Shown here: positions 8,364 through 15,608 of the stretch, piece by piece | Layout: each line of letters begins with the position of its first letter | How positions within the stretch are numbered: the stretch's first letter is position 1 | Assembly (NCBI RefSeq): GCF_014196505.1 | Contig: NZ_JACIDW010000003.1 | Location: 1-64,000, forward strand | DNA length: 64,000 nucleotides | Origin: Rhizobium metallidurans | GTDB taxonomy: Bacteria > Pseudomonadota > Alphaproteobacteria > Rhizobiales > Rhizobiaceae | Direction of reading: 5' to 3' | Notes under the pieces: generated by a model | The model's input: the letters and a program-made list of their open reading frames with translations, nothing else | Databases searched by the model: none | Told to the model about the DNA's origin: nothing | Position numbers and translations under genes: made by a program

Positions 8364-8672
8364 GTGATCCGTCACATCGTCTTCTTCACGGCGCCGATCG
8401 AAAACATGGACAAGGTCCGCGAGGGCCTGTCTATCCTGACGGCCATCCCGCACGCCCGGTTGCTGGAGATCGGCACCAACGTGAAGACCGACCAGTTCGG
8501 CACCGAGGTCGATCTTGTCGTCTACGGCGAGTTCGACGACGAAGCGGCGCTCGCCGCCTACAAGGCGCACCCGAACTACCAGCTCTCCACCAGCCTCGTT
8601 CGCCCCATCCGCGAACTGCGCATGGCGGCGGACTACGAGAGCGACCTGGCGGTGAAGCAGCCGCTGGGGTGA
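8364..8672 (+). CDS. Dabb-family (stress-responsive alpha/beta barrel) protein
   Basis: A 102-residue dimeric alpha/beta-barrel-type protein. The family hallmark is the first strand IRHIVFF, followed by LVVYGEFDDEAALAAYKAHPNY. The GTG at 8364 is chosen because AGGAG (8353-8357) lies 6 bases upstream and the conserved fold starts at its second residue; the frame is open earlier but overlaps the lysin gene. Dabb proteins have varied or unknown roles, and a link to GTA biology is not evident. It is probably co-transcribed with the lysin, with a 28-base gap. Confidence 0.78.
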   Translation: MIRHIVFFTAPIENMDKVREGLSILTAIPHARLLEIGTNVKTDQFGTEVDLVVYGEFDDEAALAAYKAHPNYQLSTSLVRPIRELRMAADYESDLAVKQPLG

Positions 8673-8806
8673 TTGGGCTGTAGGCGGCTCCCTCTAATGG
8701 CGGCGTTTTCCCCGCCGGATTGCATTGATAGGTTGTGGGCGGGTTGACGCAAAGGTTGCCGCCAGTTGACTTGCCGCGAACGAAGATTATCTGTAGAAAG
8801 ATATCT

Positions 8807-8825
8807 GCAACTAAAAAATAGTTGC
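8807..8825. promoter_or_regulatory. Inverted repeat upstream of hicAB (probable operator)
   Basis: A perfect repeat, GCAACTA and TAGTTGC around five A's, 38 bases before hicA. A third half-site (GCAACT) follows at 8832. A promoter-like TTGACT (8766-8771) precedes TATCTG by 16 bases. HicB antitoxins repress their own promoters, so this is the expected operator position. Confidence 0.55.
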
Positions 8826-8863
8826 GGTGGAGCAACTGCGCGGTTCCGTATCCGGGGTGACGG

Positions 8864-9112
8864 ATGACGCGCCTTGAAACGCTGAAAGATGAGTTTCGCG
8901 CCTGCAGGGGGCCGTTTCCTTACAGCAAGCTGGTGAAGCTGCTGAGCGGACTGGGCTATGACTTGAAGGCCGGCACTGGTTCGGGCCGGAAGTTCGTGCA
9001 CGCGGTGACGAAAAAGGTCATCATCGTTCATGAGCCGCATCCCGGCAACGAGATCAAACCCTACATGGTCAACCAGATACGCAATTATCTGATCGACAGG
9101 AACGAGTTATGA
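8864..9112 (+). CDS. hicA: HicA-type mRNA interferase toxin
   Basis: An 82-residue dsRBD-like RNase toxin of a type II TA pair. The family pattern is clear: the helix FPYSKLVKLLSGLGYDL, then GSGRKFVH at 39-46, then HEPHPGNEIKPYMV at 56-69. It belongs to the 'PHPGNEIKPY' subgroup, in which the usual Gly-Ser-His tip is Gly-Ser-Gly-Arg, so the catalytic His is probably His46 or one in HEPHP rather than the canonical residue. The stop overlaps the hicB start by 4 bases (ATGA), the toxin-first order normal for hicAB. It is inserted between the GTA terminase and portal genes. It is probably active, having no lesion. Confidence 0.85.
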   Translation: MTRLETLKDEFRACRGPFPYSKLVKLLSGLGYDLKAGTGSGRKFVHAVTKKVIIVHEPHPGNEIKPYMVNQIRNYLIDRNEL

Positions 9113-9432
9113 AGCCGATCACCTACAAGGGCTATCAGGCGGCGGTCGAGTATCAGGACGGCACGCTGTTCATAAGGATATTGCACATCGATGATCTCCT
9201 GCTGGCGGAATGCGAGGATTCCAGGCTGGTGGAAGCAACCGCGCGGGCGCTGATCGACGATTATATCCAGACCTGCATCGACGAAGGCCGTGATCCCGAG
9301 AGGCCCTTCAAGGGCTCGCTGAACATCCGCATGGACCCCGCGCTGCACCGCCGCGCGGCCATGGCCGCGGCCGACGAGGACAAGTCGCTGAATGCTTGGA
9401 TCTGCGAGGCGATCGCGGAGAAGGTCGATTGA
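9109..9432 (+). CDS. hicB: HicB-type antitoxin
   Basis: A 107-residue antitoxin. Residues 1-60 form the degraded RNase H-like HicB fold that blocks HicA (starting KPITYKGYQAAVEY). Residues about 68-106 form a ribbon-helix-helix DNA-binding domain (GSLNIRMDPALHRRAAMAA then SLNAWICEAI). The RHH strand would bind the inverted repeat at 8807-8825 as an autorepressor. It is translationally coupled to hicA. The assignment is solid from the two-domain architecture and gene order. Confidence 0.87.
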   Translation: MKPITYKGYQAAVEYQDGTLFIRILHIDDLLLAECEDSRLVEATARALIDDYIQTCIDEGRDPERPFKGSLNIRMDPALHRRAAMAAADEDKSLNAWICEAIAEKVD

Positions 9433-9549
9433 GATGTTGCTGGCGGAGACCCGTAAGCAAAACAATTTTCGCGGCATGAGCATGGCCGCCGCGTAACGCG
9501 ACAGCATCGGCCGGCCAAACGCCGGTCGCAAACATCAGGAAACCGGATC

Positions 9550-10725
9550 ATGAAATTTCGATCTCTCCTGCCGTGGGGCTCCCCGGCGGGCCGCAAGCCC
9601 GTGCCCGAACGTCATGACGTACCCGAACGAAAAGCCGCCACCGGCTTCGTGTCGCTGACATCGCAGGGCAGCGCGAGCTGGACCGGGCGCTCCTACGCGG
9701 CCCTGTCGCGCGAGGGCTTCATGCGCAATCCGGTGGCACATCGCTGCGTGAGGATGATTTCGGAGGCGGCGGCCTCGGTGCCGCTCTTGATCTACGAGCA
9801 GGACAGCGAGCGGCCCGATCACCCCCTGCTTCATCTCCTGCTCCAGCCGAACGCCCGCATGAGCGGCCCCGATTTCTTCGAGGTGCTCTACGGCCACCTG
9901 CTGCTGTCGGGCAATGCCTATGTCGAGCCGGTCGAGATCGGCGGCGCGCTGCGCGAGCTGCACCTGTTGCGGCCGGATCGCATCGGCATCGTCGAGGGCC
10001 GCGACGGCTGGACGGAGGCCTATGACTACCGCGCCGGCGGGCTCGTCCGCCGCTTTCCCGTCGAGACGGATGGGATCGGCCTGCTGCATCTGAAGCTCTT
10101 CCACCCGCTCGACGATCATCTCGGTTTTCCGCCGCTGGCGGCGGCCCAGGTGGCGCTCGATCTCTCCAATGCGGCCGCCGCCTGGAACAAGGCGTTGCTG
10201 GATAATTCCGCGCGCCCCTCCGGCGCGCTCGTCTACCAGCCCAAGGAGGGCGGCAACCTTTCGCCCGATCAGTATGAGCGGTTGAAACAGGAGCTCGACG
10301 AGGGCTATTCCGGCCCGATGCGCGCCGGCCGGCCGCTGCTGCTCGAAGGCGGGCTCGACTGGAAATCCATGGGGCTTTCGCCCAAGGACATGGATTTCGT
10401 CGAGGCCCGCAACGGTGCCGCCCGCGACATCGCGCTCGCCTTCGGCGTGCCCCCCATGCTGCTCGGCATCCCCGGCGACAACACCTACGCCAACTACCAG
10501 GAAGCCAACCGCGCCTTCTACAGGCTGACCGTGCTGCCGATGCTGACCCGCACGCTGGCGACGCTGTCGACCTGGGCGGCGGCAGGCTACGGCGACGGGC
10601 TGCGGCTGGAACCGGATCTCGACAAGGTCGCGGGTCTCGGCGCCGAACGCGGCGAGCTCTGGAAACGGTTGGGCGAGGCGGCGTTTCTGACGGATGAGGA
10701 GAAGCGGCAGGCGGTGGGGTATTGA
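9550..10725 (+). CDS. HK97-family portal protein (GTA g3)
   Basis: Forms the dodecameric portal through which the terminase packs DNA. The 391-residue protein follows the HK97 pattern: a disordered N-terminus, NPVAHRCVRMISEAAASVPL near 58-77, HPLLHLLLQPN near 93-103, the YEQ/stem region, and AFGVPPMLLGIPGDNTYANY near 299-318, which is strongly conserved in portals. It resumes the structural gene order after the hicAB insertion, 117 bases downstream. An A/G-rich site precedes the ATG. No defect is visible. Confidence 0.92.
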   Translation: MKFRSLLPWGSPAGRKPVPERHDVPERKAATGFVSLTSQGSASWTGRSYAALSREGFMRNPVAHRCVRMISEAAASVPLLIYEQDSERPDHPLLHLLLQPNARMSGPDFFEVLYGHLLLSGNAYVEPVEIGGALRELHLLRPDRIGIVEGRDGWTEAYDYRAGGLVRRFPVETDGIGLLHLKLFHPLDDHLGFPPLAAAQVALDLSNAAAAWNKALLDNSARPSGALVYQPKEGGNLSPDQYERLKQELDEGYSGPMRAGRPLLLEGGLDWKSMGLSPKDMDFVEARNGAARDIALAFGVPPMLLGIPGDNTYANYQEANRAFYRLTVLPMLTRTLATLSTWAAAGYGDGLRLEPDLDKVAGLGAERGELWKRLGEAAFLTDEEKRQAVGY

Positions 10726-10763
10726 GGGGGCGTCTGGCTAAGTGCAGGCATAGAGTGTAAATT

Positions 10764-11396
10764 ATGCCGATGCACTCAGCGCTTCCCGACGGTCTGACAT
10801 ACCAGCCGGATTTCATCTCCGAGGAGATGGCCGATGCGCTCGTCGCGGCGCTGGATGGGTCGCCATGGGACGAGACCCTGAAGCGCCGCGTCCAGCATTT
10901 CGGATATCGTTATGACTATCGCGCCCGGGCGGTGACCGGTGATGCCTATCTTGGGGCTCTGCCGGATTGGCTTCGCGACGTGGTTGCCCGCCTAGTATCG
11001 GGTCGGCACTTCGTAGAGCCGCCTGATCAGGTCATCGCCAACGAATATCATCCGGGGCAGGGGATCAGCGCCCACGTCGATTGCGTCCCCTGTTTCGGCG
11101 ACAACATCGCCTCGCTCAGCCTCCTGTCAACTTGCGAGATGATCTTCCGTCATCCCGCCACCGGCGAGAAACGGACGTTGACGCTGGAACCGCGTTCGCT
11201 GCTGAAAATGGATGGCCCGGCGCGCTATGAATGGACGCATGAGATTCCGGCGCGGCTTGCCGATATCGTCGATGGCGAGAAGCGCCCACGCGGACGGCGG
11301 ATATCGCTGACGTTTCGCAACGTCGTCAGGACGACGAGTGCGGAGCTGACGTTGAGGCCTGTTTCGAAATTTGTTATACACCGTATTACAAATTGA
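10764..11396 (+). CDS. AlkB-like Fe(II)/2-oxoglutarate dioxygenase
   Basis: A 210-residue protein predicted to demethylate alkylated nucleobases oxidatively. The iron ligands are His104 and Asp106 in AHVDC, and His159 in YEWTHEIP. The 2-oxoglutarate clamp is R-x5-R (Arg179 and Arg185, in RRISLTFR). The start could equally be the ATG at 10770. It lies between portal and protease, where RcGTA has nothing comparable. The stop codon at 11394-11396 runs into the operator and ribosome-binding site of the RHH antitoxin, so the three genes form one unit. Residues after about 190 are an extra tail. DNA versus RNA substrate cannot be told. Confidence 0.85.
   Translation: MPMHSALPDGLTYQPDFISEEMADALVAALDGSPWDETLKRRVQHFGYRYDYRARAVTGDAYLGALPDWLRDVVARLVSGRHFVEPPDQVIANEYHPGQGISAHVDCVPCFGDNIASLSLLSTCEMIFRHPATGEKRTLTLEPRSLLKMDGPARYEWTHEIPARLADIVDGEKRPRGRRISLTFRNVVRTTSAELTLRPVSKFVIHRITN
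11368..11394. promoter_or_regulatory. Inverted-repeat operator and promoter of the RHH/ParE module
   Basis: AATTTGT-N-ATAC mirrored by GTAT-N-ACAAATT around a 3-base centre, with every arm base paired. It overlaps TTATAC (11374-11379), which with TTGAGG (11352-11357) and a 16-base spacer makes a promoter. It lies inside the last codons of the AlkB gene, 13 bases before the antitoxin ATG: the classic layout for RHH autorepression. Confidence 0.65.
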
Positions 11397-11407
11397 GGAG
11401 CCAGCCG

Positions 11408-11668
11408 ATGACCAAGCCCGTTCTCTCCGACCCGATTGCCCTGCGCATTCCAGAAGACATGTTGAAGGACATCGAGACCATCGCCAAGGCCACCGACCGC
11501 AGCCGTAGCTGGGTCATCGTCCGGGCGCTGAAATATTACCTCATGGAAGAGGGGAATGATGTTCTGCAGACGCTGAAGGGCGAAGAGCAGATCCGCAATG
11601 GCGAGACCGTTGATTTCGAGGAGTTCATGCGGGAACTGACATCGTCTCCCAGAGATGACGCGGCATGA
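11408..11668 (+). CDS. Ribbon-helix-helix antitoxin (ParD/CopG-type)
   Basis: An 86-residue antitoxin. The N-terminal RHH is plain: the strand DPIALRIPEDM, then the helices KDIETIAKATD and SRSWVIVRALKYYLMEE. The acidic C-terminal tail (about 50-86) would wrap the toxin. ATG 11408 is chosen because GAGGAG (11395-11400) lies 7 bases upstream. It overlaps the toxin start by 4 bases. The operator at 11368-11394 immediately upstream fits autoregulation. It is inserted between GTA portal and protease genes, downstream of the AlkB-like gene. Confidence 0.85.
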   Translation: MTKPVLSDPIALRIPEDMLKDIETIAKATDRSRSWVIVRALKYYLMEEGNDVLQTLKGEEQIRNGETVDFEEFMRELTSSPRDDAA

Positions 11669-11973
11669 TGAAGGTCATTCTTTCCAAGGATGCCGCGGAC
11701 TATCTCAGCCACGAATATGGCTATCTCAGCGCGTTCAATTCCCGCGCTGCCGACGCCGCCATGGCAAGAATCCAAGGCGGCATTAGAAGGCTCGCCGCCT
11801 ATCCCCAGGTCGGCGCTCCCGTGCCTGTGCTGACAGGACGCCGCCAGTTGGTCGTCGGCCCCTATATCATCACCTACCGCATCGGCCACGATGCCATCAT
11901 GGTCTCCAACATCACCCACGGCAGACAGCGCGAGCAACTGGACAGGGACGACGGGCTCGACGAGAGCGACTGA
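11665..11973 (+). CDS. RelE/ParE-superfamily toxin
   Basis: A 102-residue toxin with the RelE/ParE fold: VILSKDAADYL at the start, a long first helical hairpin (AFNSRAADAAMARIQGGIRRLAAYP), then GAPVPVLTGRRQLVVGPYIITYRI, the strand pair typical of ParE. ParE members poison gyrase and RelE members cut ribosomal mRNA; the sequence resembles ParE more, but the target is not certain. Two adjacent ATGs (11665, 11668) leave one residue open. It is translationally coupled to the antitoxin. It appears intact. Confidence 0.83.
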   Translation: MMKVILSKDAADYLSHEYGYLSAFNSRAADAAMARIQGGIRRLAAYPQVGAPVPVLTGRRQLVVGPYIITYRIGHDAIMVSNITHGRQREQLDRDDGLDESD

Positions 11974-12146
11974 CGCGTCACGGGTGCCGCGCGGGTTTTG
12001 AACCTCGTTGGGCTGATCTCATCGGTAATTGATTCATCGTGTGAACCGTCGGACTCAATCTTAGAACGGCTATCCGCAACAGACTCAAAAGACAGCAGAA
12101 TTGAATCGGCCGCAGCATCGCTGCGGTGGAAGACGTGCGCCTCGCG

Positions 12147-12169
12147 CACCCCCACACACCACACACAAA
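12147..12169 (+). promoter_or_regulatory. C/A-only leader tract before the g3.5-position gene (possible Rho-loading site)
   Basis: 23 consecutive bases of only C and A, 11 bases before the next start codon, in an otherwise GC-balanced region. Such G-free, C-rich RNA is unstructured and matches the base composition of rut sites. A similar tract occurs at 14665-14690. Function inferred. Confidence 0.3.
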
Positions 12170-12180
12170 GGCCCAAACCA

Positions 12181-12498
12181 ATGGCCGATTTCTCCAACGA
12201 AACAGGGCTCTGGGCGACCAGGGCGCTGGGCGCGTCGGCGGGTGCCGCCGTGTCGCTGATCTATCTTTTGCCGAAGAGCCGGCGCGAGGCGGCGAGCCGG
12301 TTTTTCACCGGTCTTTCCTGCGGTCTCATCTTCGGCGGCCCGAGCGGGCTCTGGATCGCCGAGCAGCTGCAGCTTTCCGACCAGCTCTCCGTGTCCGAGG
12401 TGATGCTGTCGGGCTCGGCCGCATCCAGCCTCTGCGCCTGGTGGGGGCTCGGCATTCTCCAGCGCATCGCCGGCCGCTACGGCGCCCGCAATCGGTAA
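12181..12498 (+). CDS. Small membrane protein of the GTA cluster (DUF6107-like, g3.5 position)
   Basis: A 105-residue protein with two or three hydrophobic segments (about 14-30, 43-60 and 74-95) joined by short polar loops. In RcGTA a small gene (g3.5) also lies between portal and protease; position rather than sequence is the link. I believe it belongs to a small uncharacterised family found in rhizobial GTA clusters. Translation from the ATG at 12181 has only a weak AAAGG site, after a C/A-only leader. The frame is open upstream but composition changes there. A role in particle release or membrane contact is conceivable but unproven. Confidence 0.6.
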   Translation: MADFSNETGLWATRALGASAGAAVSLIYLLPKSRREAASRFFTGLSCGLIFGGPSGLWIAEQLQLSDQLSVSEVMLSGSAASSLCAWWGLGILQRIAGRYGARNR

Positions 12499-12536
12499 GG
12501 CACCGGCCACAAAACCATGAAACGAGGAGCATGATC

Positions 12537-13145
12537 ATGACCGCAAGCCGCGCGCTGGCGCGAACCCCCACGCGCCTGTCCACCCGGGCCGTTCCCGGCG
12601 CGGATACGCGCAAGTTCGCCAATCTGGAGCTGCGTGGCCTCAGCCGTGACGGCACCTTTTCCGGCTATGCCAGCGTCTTCGGCGAGGTCGATCTCGGCAA
12701 GGACGCGATCGAGCGCGGCGCCTTTCTGCGTTCGCTGAAGACGCGTGGTGCGGCTGGCGTGCGCATGCTCTTCCAGCACGATCCGGCCGAGCCGATCGGC
12801 GCCTGGAAGACGATCCGCGAGGATAGCCGCGGGCTCTATGTCGAGGGCGTGCTCGCCGATGGCGTCAGCCGCGCCCGCGAGGTGCATCAGCTCTTGAAGA
12901 ACGGCGCGCTCGATGGCCTCTCGATCGGCTTTCGCACCGTCCGCGCCAAGACCGATGCCAAGTCCGGTGTGCGCCGCATCCTCGAGGCCGATCTCTGGGA
13001 GATCTCGGTGGTGACCTTCCCGATGCTGCCGTCCGCCCGCGTGCAGAACATCAAGAATGCGCGGTGGTTCCGCGACAAGGAGACCGAGCTCGTCCGCGCC
13101 ATGCGCCGGGCCGCCCGGATGATGCTGCAAGACACATTCAAGTAG
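12537..13145 (+). CDS. HK97-type prohead protease (GTA g4)
   Basis: A 202-residue serine protease that trims the capsid scaffold domain during maturation. It has the family pattern FSGYASVFGEVD near 41-52, the catalytic His81 in MLFQHDP, and Ser129 in DGLSIGFRT. ATG 12537 is preferred because GAGGAG (12524-12529) is 7 bases upstream; an ATG at 12531 would be only 1 base from it. It is followed after 25 bases by the capsid gene, the standard order. It looks functional. Confidence 0.9.
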   Translation: MTASRALARTPTRLSTRAVPGADTRKFANLELRGLSRDGTFSGYASVFGEVDLGKDAIERGAFLRSLKTRGAAGVRMLFQHDPAEPIGAWKTIREDSRGLYVEGVLADGVSRAREVHQLLKNGALDGLSIGFRTVRAKTDAKSGVRRILEADLWEISVVTFPMLPSARVQNIKNARWFRDKETELVRAMRRAARMMLQDTFK

Positions 13146-13170
13146 ACCCTCCAGAAAGGATGATCCCGCA

Positions 13171-14436
13171 ATGACCGACACGCAGATTGCCGCCTCCCAC
13201 GCGAAGGCCGCACCCGAGATCAAGGCCGCGCCGGAAATGACCGCCGCCTTCGACGAGTTCATGGAAGCCTTCGAGGCCTTCAAGGAAACCAACGATGCCA
13301 GGCTCGGTGAGATCGAGCAGAAGCTGACGTCCGATGTCGTCACCCGCGACAAGATGGACCGCATCAGCCGCGCGATGGACGAGCAGAAGAAGGTCCTGGA
13401 CCAGCTGGCGCTGAAAAAGGCGCGCCCGCCGCTTGGCCGCACCGCATCGGCGAGCGCCGAGATCACCGAACACAAGCAGGCCTTCGAGCAGTACATCCGC
13501 CGGGGCGACGAGGCCGGCCTGCGCGAGATCGAGGCCAAGGCCATGTCCTCGGGCTCGGGTGCCGATGGCGGCTATCTCGTGCCCGACGAGACCGACAGCG
13601 CGATCGGCCGCCGCCTTTCCGTGGTCTCGCCGATCCGCTCGATCGCCACGGTGCGTCAGGTTTCCGGCGCGGTGCTGAAGAAGCCCTTCGCGATCTCCGG
13701 CATGGCGTCCGGCTGGGTGGCCGAGACCGCCGCGCGGCCTCAGACCAATAGCGCCCAGCTTGCCGAGTTGAGCTTCCCGACCATGGAACTCTACGCCATG
13801 CCGGCAGCCACCCAGGCGCTGCTCGACGATGCCGCCGTCGATATCGAGGCCTGGATCTCGAGCGAGGTCGACACCGTCTTCGCCGAGCAGGAAGGTGCGG
13901 CCTTCGTCGCCGGCGACGGCGTCAACAAGCCTAAGGGTCTTCTTGCCTATCCTGTTGTCGCCGACAGCGCCTGGAGCTGGGGCAATCTCGGCTACATCGC
14001 CACCGGCGCCGCCGGCGGCTTCAAGGCGACCGGCGCTTCGGACACCCTGATCGACACGATCTATTCGCTGAAGGCGGGCCACCGCCAGAACGCCAACTTC
14101 GTGATGAACCGCAAGTCCCAGGCCGAGGTGCGCAAGCTGAAGGACGCCGAAGGCCGCTACCTCTGGCAGCCGCCGGCAACGGCGGGCGAAGCAGCCTCGC
14201 TCGTCGGCTTTCCCGTCGTCGAGGCCGAGGACATGCCCGACATCGCCGCCAATGCGCTGTCGATCGCCTTCGGCGATTTTCGTGCGGGCTATCTGGTGGT
14301 CGACCGCACGGGGGTGCGCGTGCTGCGCGATCCCTATTCGGCCAAGCCGTATGTGTTGTTCTACACGACGAAACGGGTCGGCGGCGGGGTGCAGAACTTC
14401 GAGGCGATCAAGCTGGTGAAGTTTGCGGTGAGTTGA
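13171..14436 (+). CDS. HK97-fold major capsid protein (GTA g5)
   Basis: The shell protein of the GTA particle, 421 residues. Residues about 1-110 are a charged helical delta domain (FMEAFEAFKETND and following), removed by the g4 protease in related systems. The mature HK97 fold starts near AMSSGSGADGGYLVPDE, with the typical SPIRSIATVRQV, EQEGAAFVAGDG and AYLVVDRTGVRVLRDPY-like segments. A GAAAGG site precedes the ATG. Length and architecture are normal for GTA capsids. The gene ends just before a palindromic repeat element. Confidence 0.93.
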   Translation: MTDTQIAASHAKAAPEIKAAPEMTAAFDEFMEAFEAFKETNDARLGEIEQKLTSDVVTRDKMDRISRAMDEQKKVLDQLALKKARPPLGRTASASAEITEHKQAFEQYIRRGDEAGLREIEAKAMSSGSGADGGYLVPDETDSAIGRRLSVVSPIRSIATVRQVSGAVLKKPFAISGMASGWVAETAARPQTNSAQLAELSFPTMELYAMPAATQALLDDAAVDIEAWISSEVDTVFAEQEGAAFVAGDGVNKPKGLLAYPVVADSAWSWGNLGYIATGAAGGFKATGASDTLIDTIYSLKAGHRQNANFVMNRKSQAEVRKLKDAEGRYLWQPPATAGEAASLVGFPVVEAEDMPDIAANALSIAFGDFRAGYLVVDRTGVRVLRDPYSAKPYVLFYTTKRVGGGVQNFEAIKLVKFAVS

Positions 14437-14497
14437 GTGGATGAGGGGGTGTGGGTTGTGCCGCGCGGTCTCGAACGTGGTTTGCGTTGTGCCCGGA

Positions 14498-14640
14498 GCC
14501 CCCTCATCCCCGGTGCAACAAGTTGCACCTGAGCTGCCGCCACCTTCTCCCCGCGGGGGAGAAGGGAAGATGGAGCGAGCGGCCAACCCCGAGTCTCTTC
14601 TCCCCAGCGGGGAGAAGGTGCCGGCAGGCGGATGAGGGGG
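14498..14640. repeat. Rhizobial-type palindromic intergenic repeat
   Basis: The 143-base element is bounded by CCCCCTCATCC (14498-14508) and its exact complement GGATGAGGGGG (14630-14640). Inside, GCTGCCGCCACCTTCTCC-type sequence (from 14533) is mirrored by GGAGAAGGTGCCGGCAGGC ending at 14629, and two CTTCTCCCC/GGGGAGAAG hairpins face each other. A separate perfect hairpin (GGTGCAAC, 2-base loop, GTTGCACC; 14512-14529) sits in the left arm. Elements with this CTTCTCCCCGC...GCGGGGAGAAGG core are abundant between rhizobial genes. It lies between capsid and connector. Confidence 0.75.
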
Positions 14641-14664
14641 CCACCTGCTCCAGCCTCTCAAAGG

Positions 14665-14690
14665 CACCCACCCACCACACCCACACCACC
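14665..14690 (+). promoter_or_regulatory. C/A-only leader tract before the connector gene (possible Rho-loading site)
   Basis: 26 consecutive C/A bases between the palindromic repeat and the connector ATG, resembling the tract at 12147. It is followed by AGGA, a usable ribosome-binding site. Together with the hairpins upstream it could attenuate or terminate transcription entering the second half of the cluster. Function inferred. Confidence 0.3.
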
Positions 14691-14703
14691 AGGAACCCCA
14701 CCC

Positions 14704-15273
14704 ATGACCTACGCCCTCATCACCCCACCCGCATCCGAACCCATCACCCTCGCCGAGACCAAATCCCACCTGCGCCTCGACGATACCAACGAGGACACGC
14801 TGCTCATCTCCCTCATCCGCACCGCCCGCGAACATCTGGAGCGCACCACCGGCCTCAGCCTCATCACCCAGACCTGGCGCCTCTATCTTGATTCAGTTCC
14901 TGAAGACGGCGTGATTCAGATCGCGAGAGGTCCGGTCCAAACCATTGAAAGCCTGAGGCTTTACGATGCATCCGGCGAAGAGGTCCAACTGCCGCTGGCC
15001 GGCCACATCCTCGACGGCCGCGCCCGCCCGGCGCGTCTCGTGCTCGGCCGCGCCATAAGTGCGGGCCAGCCGATCAACGGCATCGAGATCGATTTCACCG
15101 CCGGCTTCGGCGAGAGCGGCGCCGAGGTGCCGGATACGCTGAAGCGGGCGATGCTGATGCATGTCACGCAGATGTTTTCGTTTCGCGGCACGGTCGCGGC
15201 GGAGGATCAGCCGGCCGATATTCCCTCGGGTTACGACCGCCTGATAGCGCCCTTCATGATCAGGAGGCTCTGA
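14704..15273 (+). CDS. Head-tail connector protein (GTA g6)
   Basis: A 189-residue gp6-like connector that joins portal to tail. It shows the family's start, TPPASEPITLAETKSHLRLD, followed by EDTLLISLIRTAREHLERTTGLSLITQTW, a hallmark of phage connectors, and a C-terminal MLMHVTQMF helix. The ATG at 14704 opens the conserved sequence; the frame continues upstream only as Pro/Thr-rich translation of the C/A tract. The stop overlaps the next ATG by one base (TGATG), so it is coupled to g7. Confidence 0.88.
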   Translation: MTYALITPPASEPITLAETKSHLRLDDTNEDTLLISLIRTAREHLERTTGLSLITQTWRLYLDSVPEDGVIQIARGPVQTIESLRLYDASGEEVQLPLAGHILDGRARPARLVLGRAISAGQPINGIEIDFTAGFGESGAEVPDTLKRAMLMHVTQMFSFRGTVAAEDQPADIPSGYDRLIAPFMIRRL

Positions 15274-15608
15274 TGCGCTCGGTCTTCTTCGACCCCGGCC
15301 AGATGACCGCGCGGCTGGCGCTGGAAGCGCCGGTCGAGACGCCGGACGGGCAGGGCGGCGCTACCGTCGCGTTTGCCGAAATCGCCTCCTTCTGGGCACG
15401 CATCGAACCTGTCGGCGAACTCCGCGAGGAGCAGGCGGGCGCCGACGTCTTCACGCTGACCCACCGCGTCTGGCTGCGCTTCCGCGACGATCTCAAGGCC
15501 GGCATGCGGCTGCGCAAGGGCGCGCGCGCCTTTTCGATCCGCGCCTGGCGCGACCCCGACGAGCGCGGCAATTATCTCGTCTGCCTGTGCGAGGAGGAAA
15601 GCCGATGA
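15273..15608 (+). CDS. Head-tail adaptor/stopper (GTA g7)
   Basis: A 111-residue small beta-rich protein of the phage head-tail joining family. It has the pattern FDPGQMTARLALEAP, GGATVAFAEIASFWARIEP and FTLTHRVWLRFRDDLKAGMRL, typical of SPP1-gp16-like stoppers. It closes the connector in the assembled particle. It is translationally coupled on both sides: one base of overlap with g6, four bases with g8. Its position in the canonical GTA order confirms the call. Confidence 0.87.
   Translation: MRSVFFDPGQMTARLALEAPVETPDGQGGATVAFAEIASFWARIEPVGELREEQAGADVFTLTHRVWLRFRDDLKAGMRLRKGARAFSIRAWRDPDERGNYLVCLCEEESR

Noticed and set aside
8793..8806. Direct repeats near the hicAB promoter as a CRISPR-like or att site
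   Set aside because: Only two imperfect copies of about ten bases (GATTATCTG/GATATCTG); better explained as promoter sequence.
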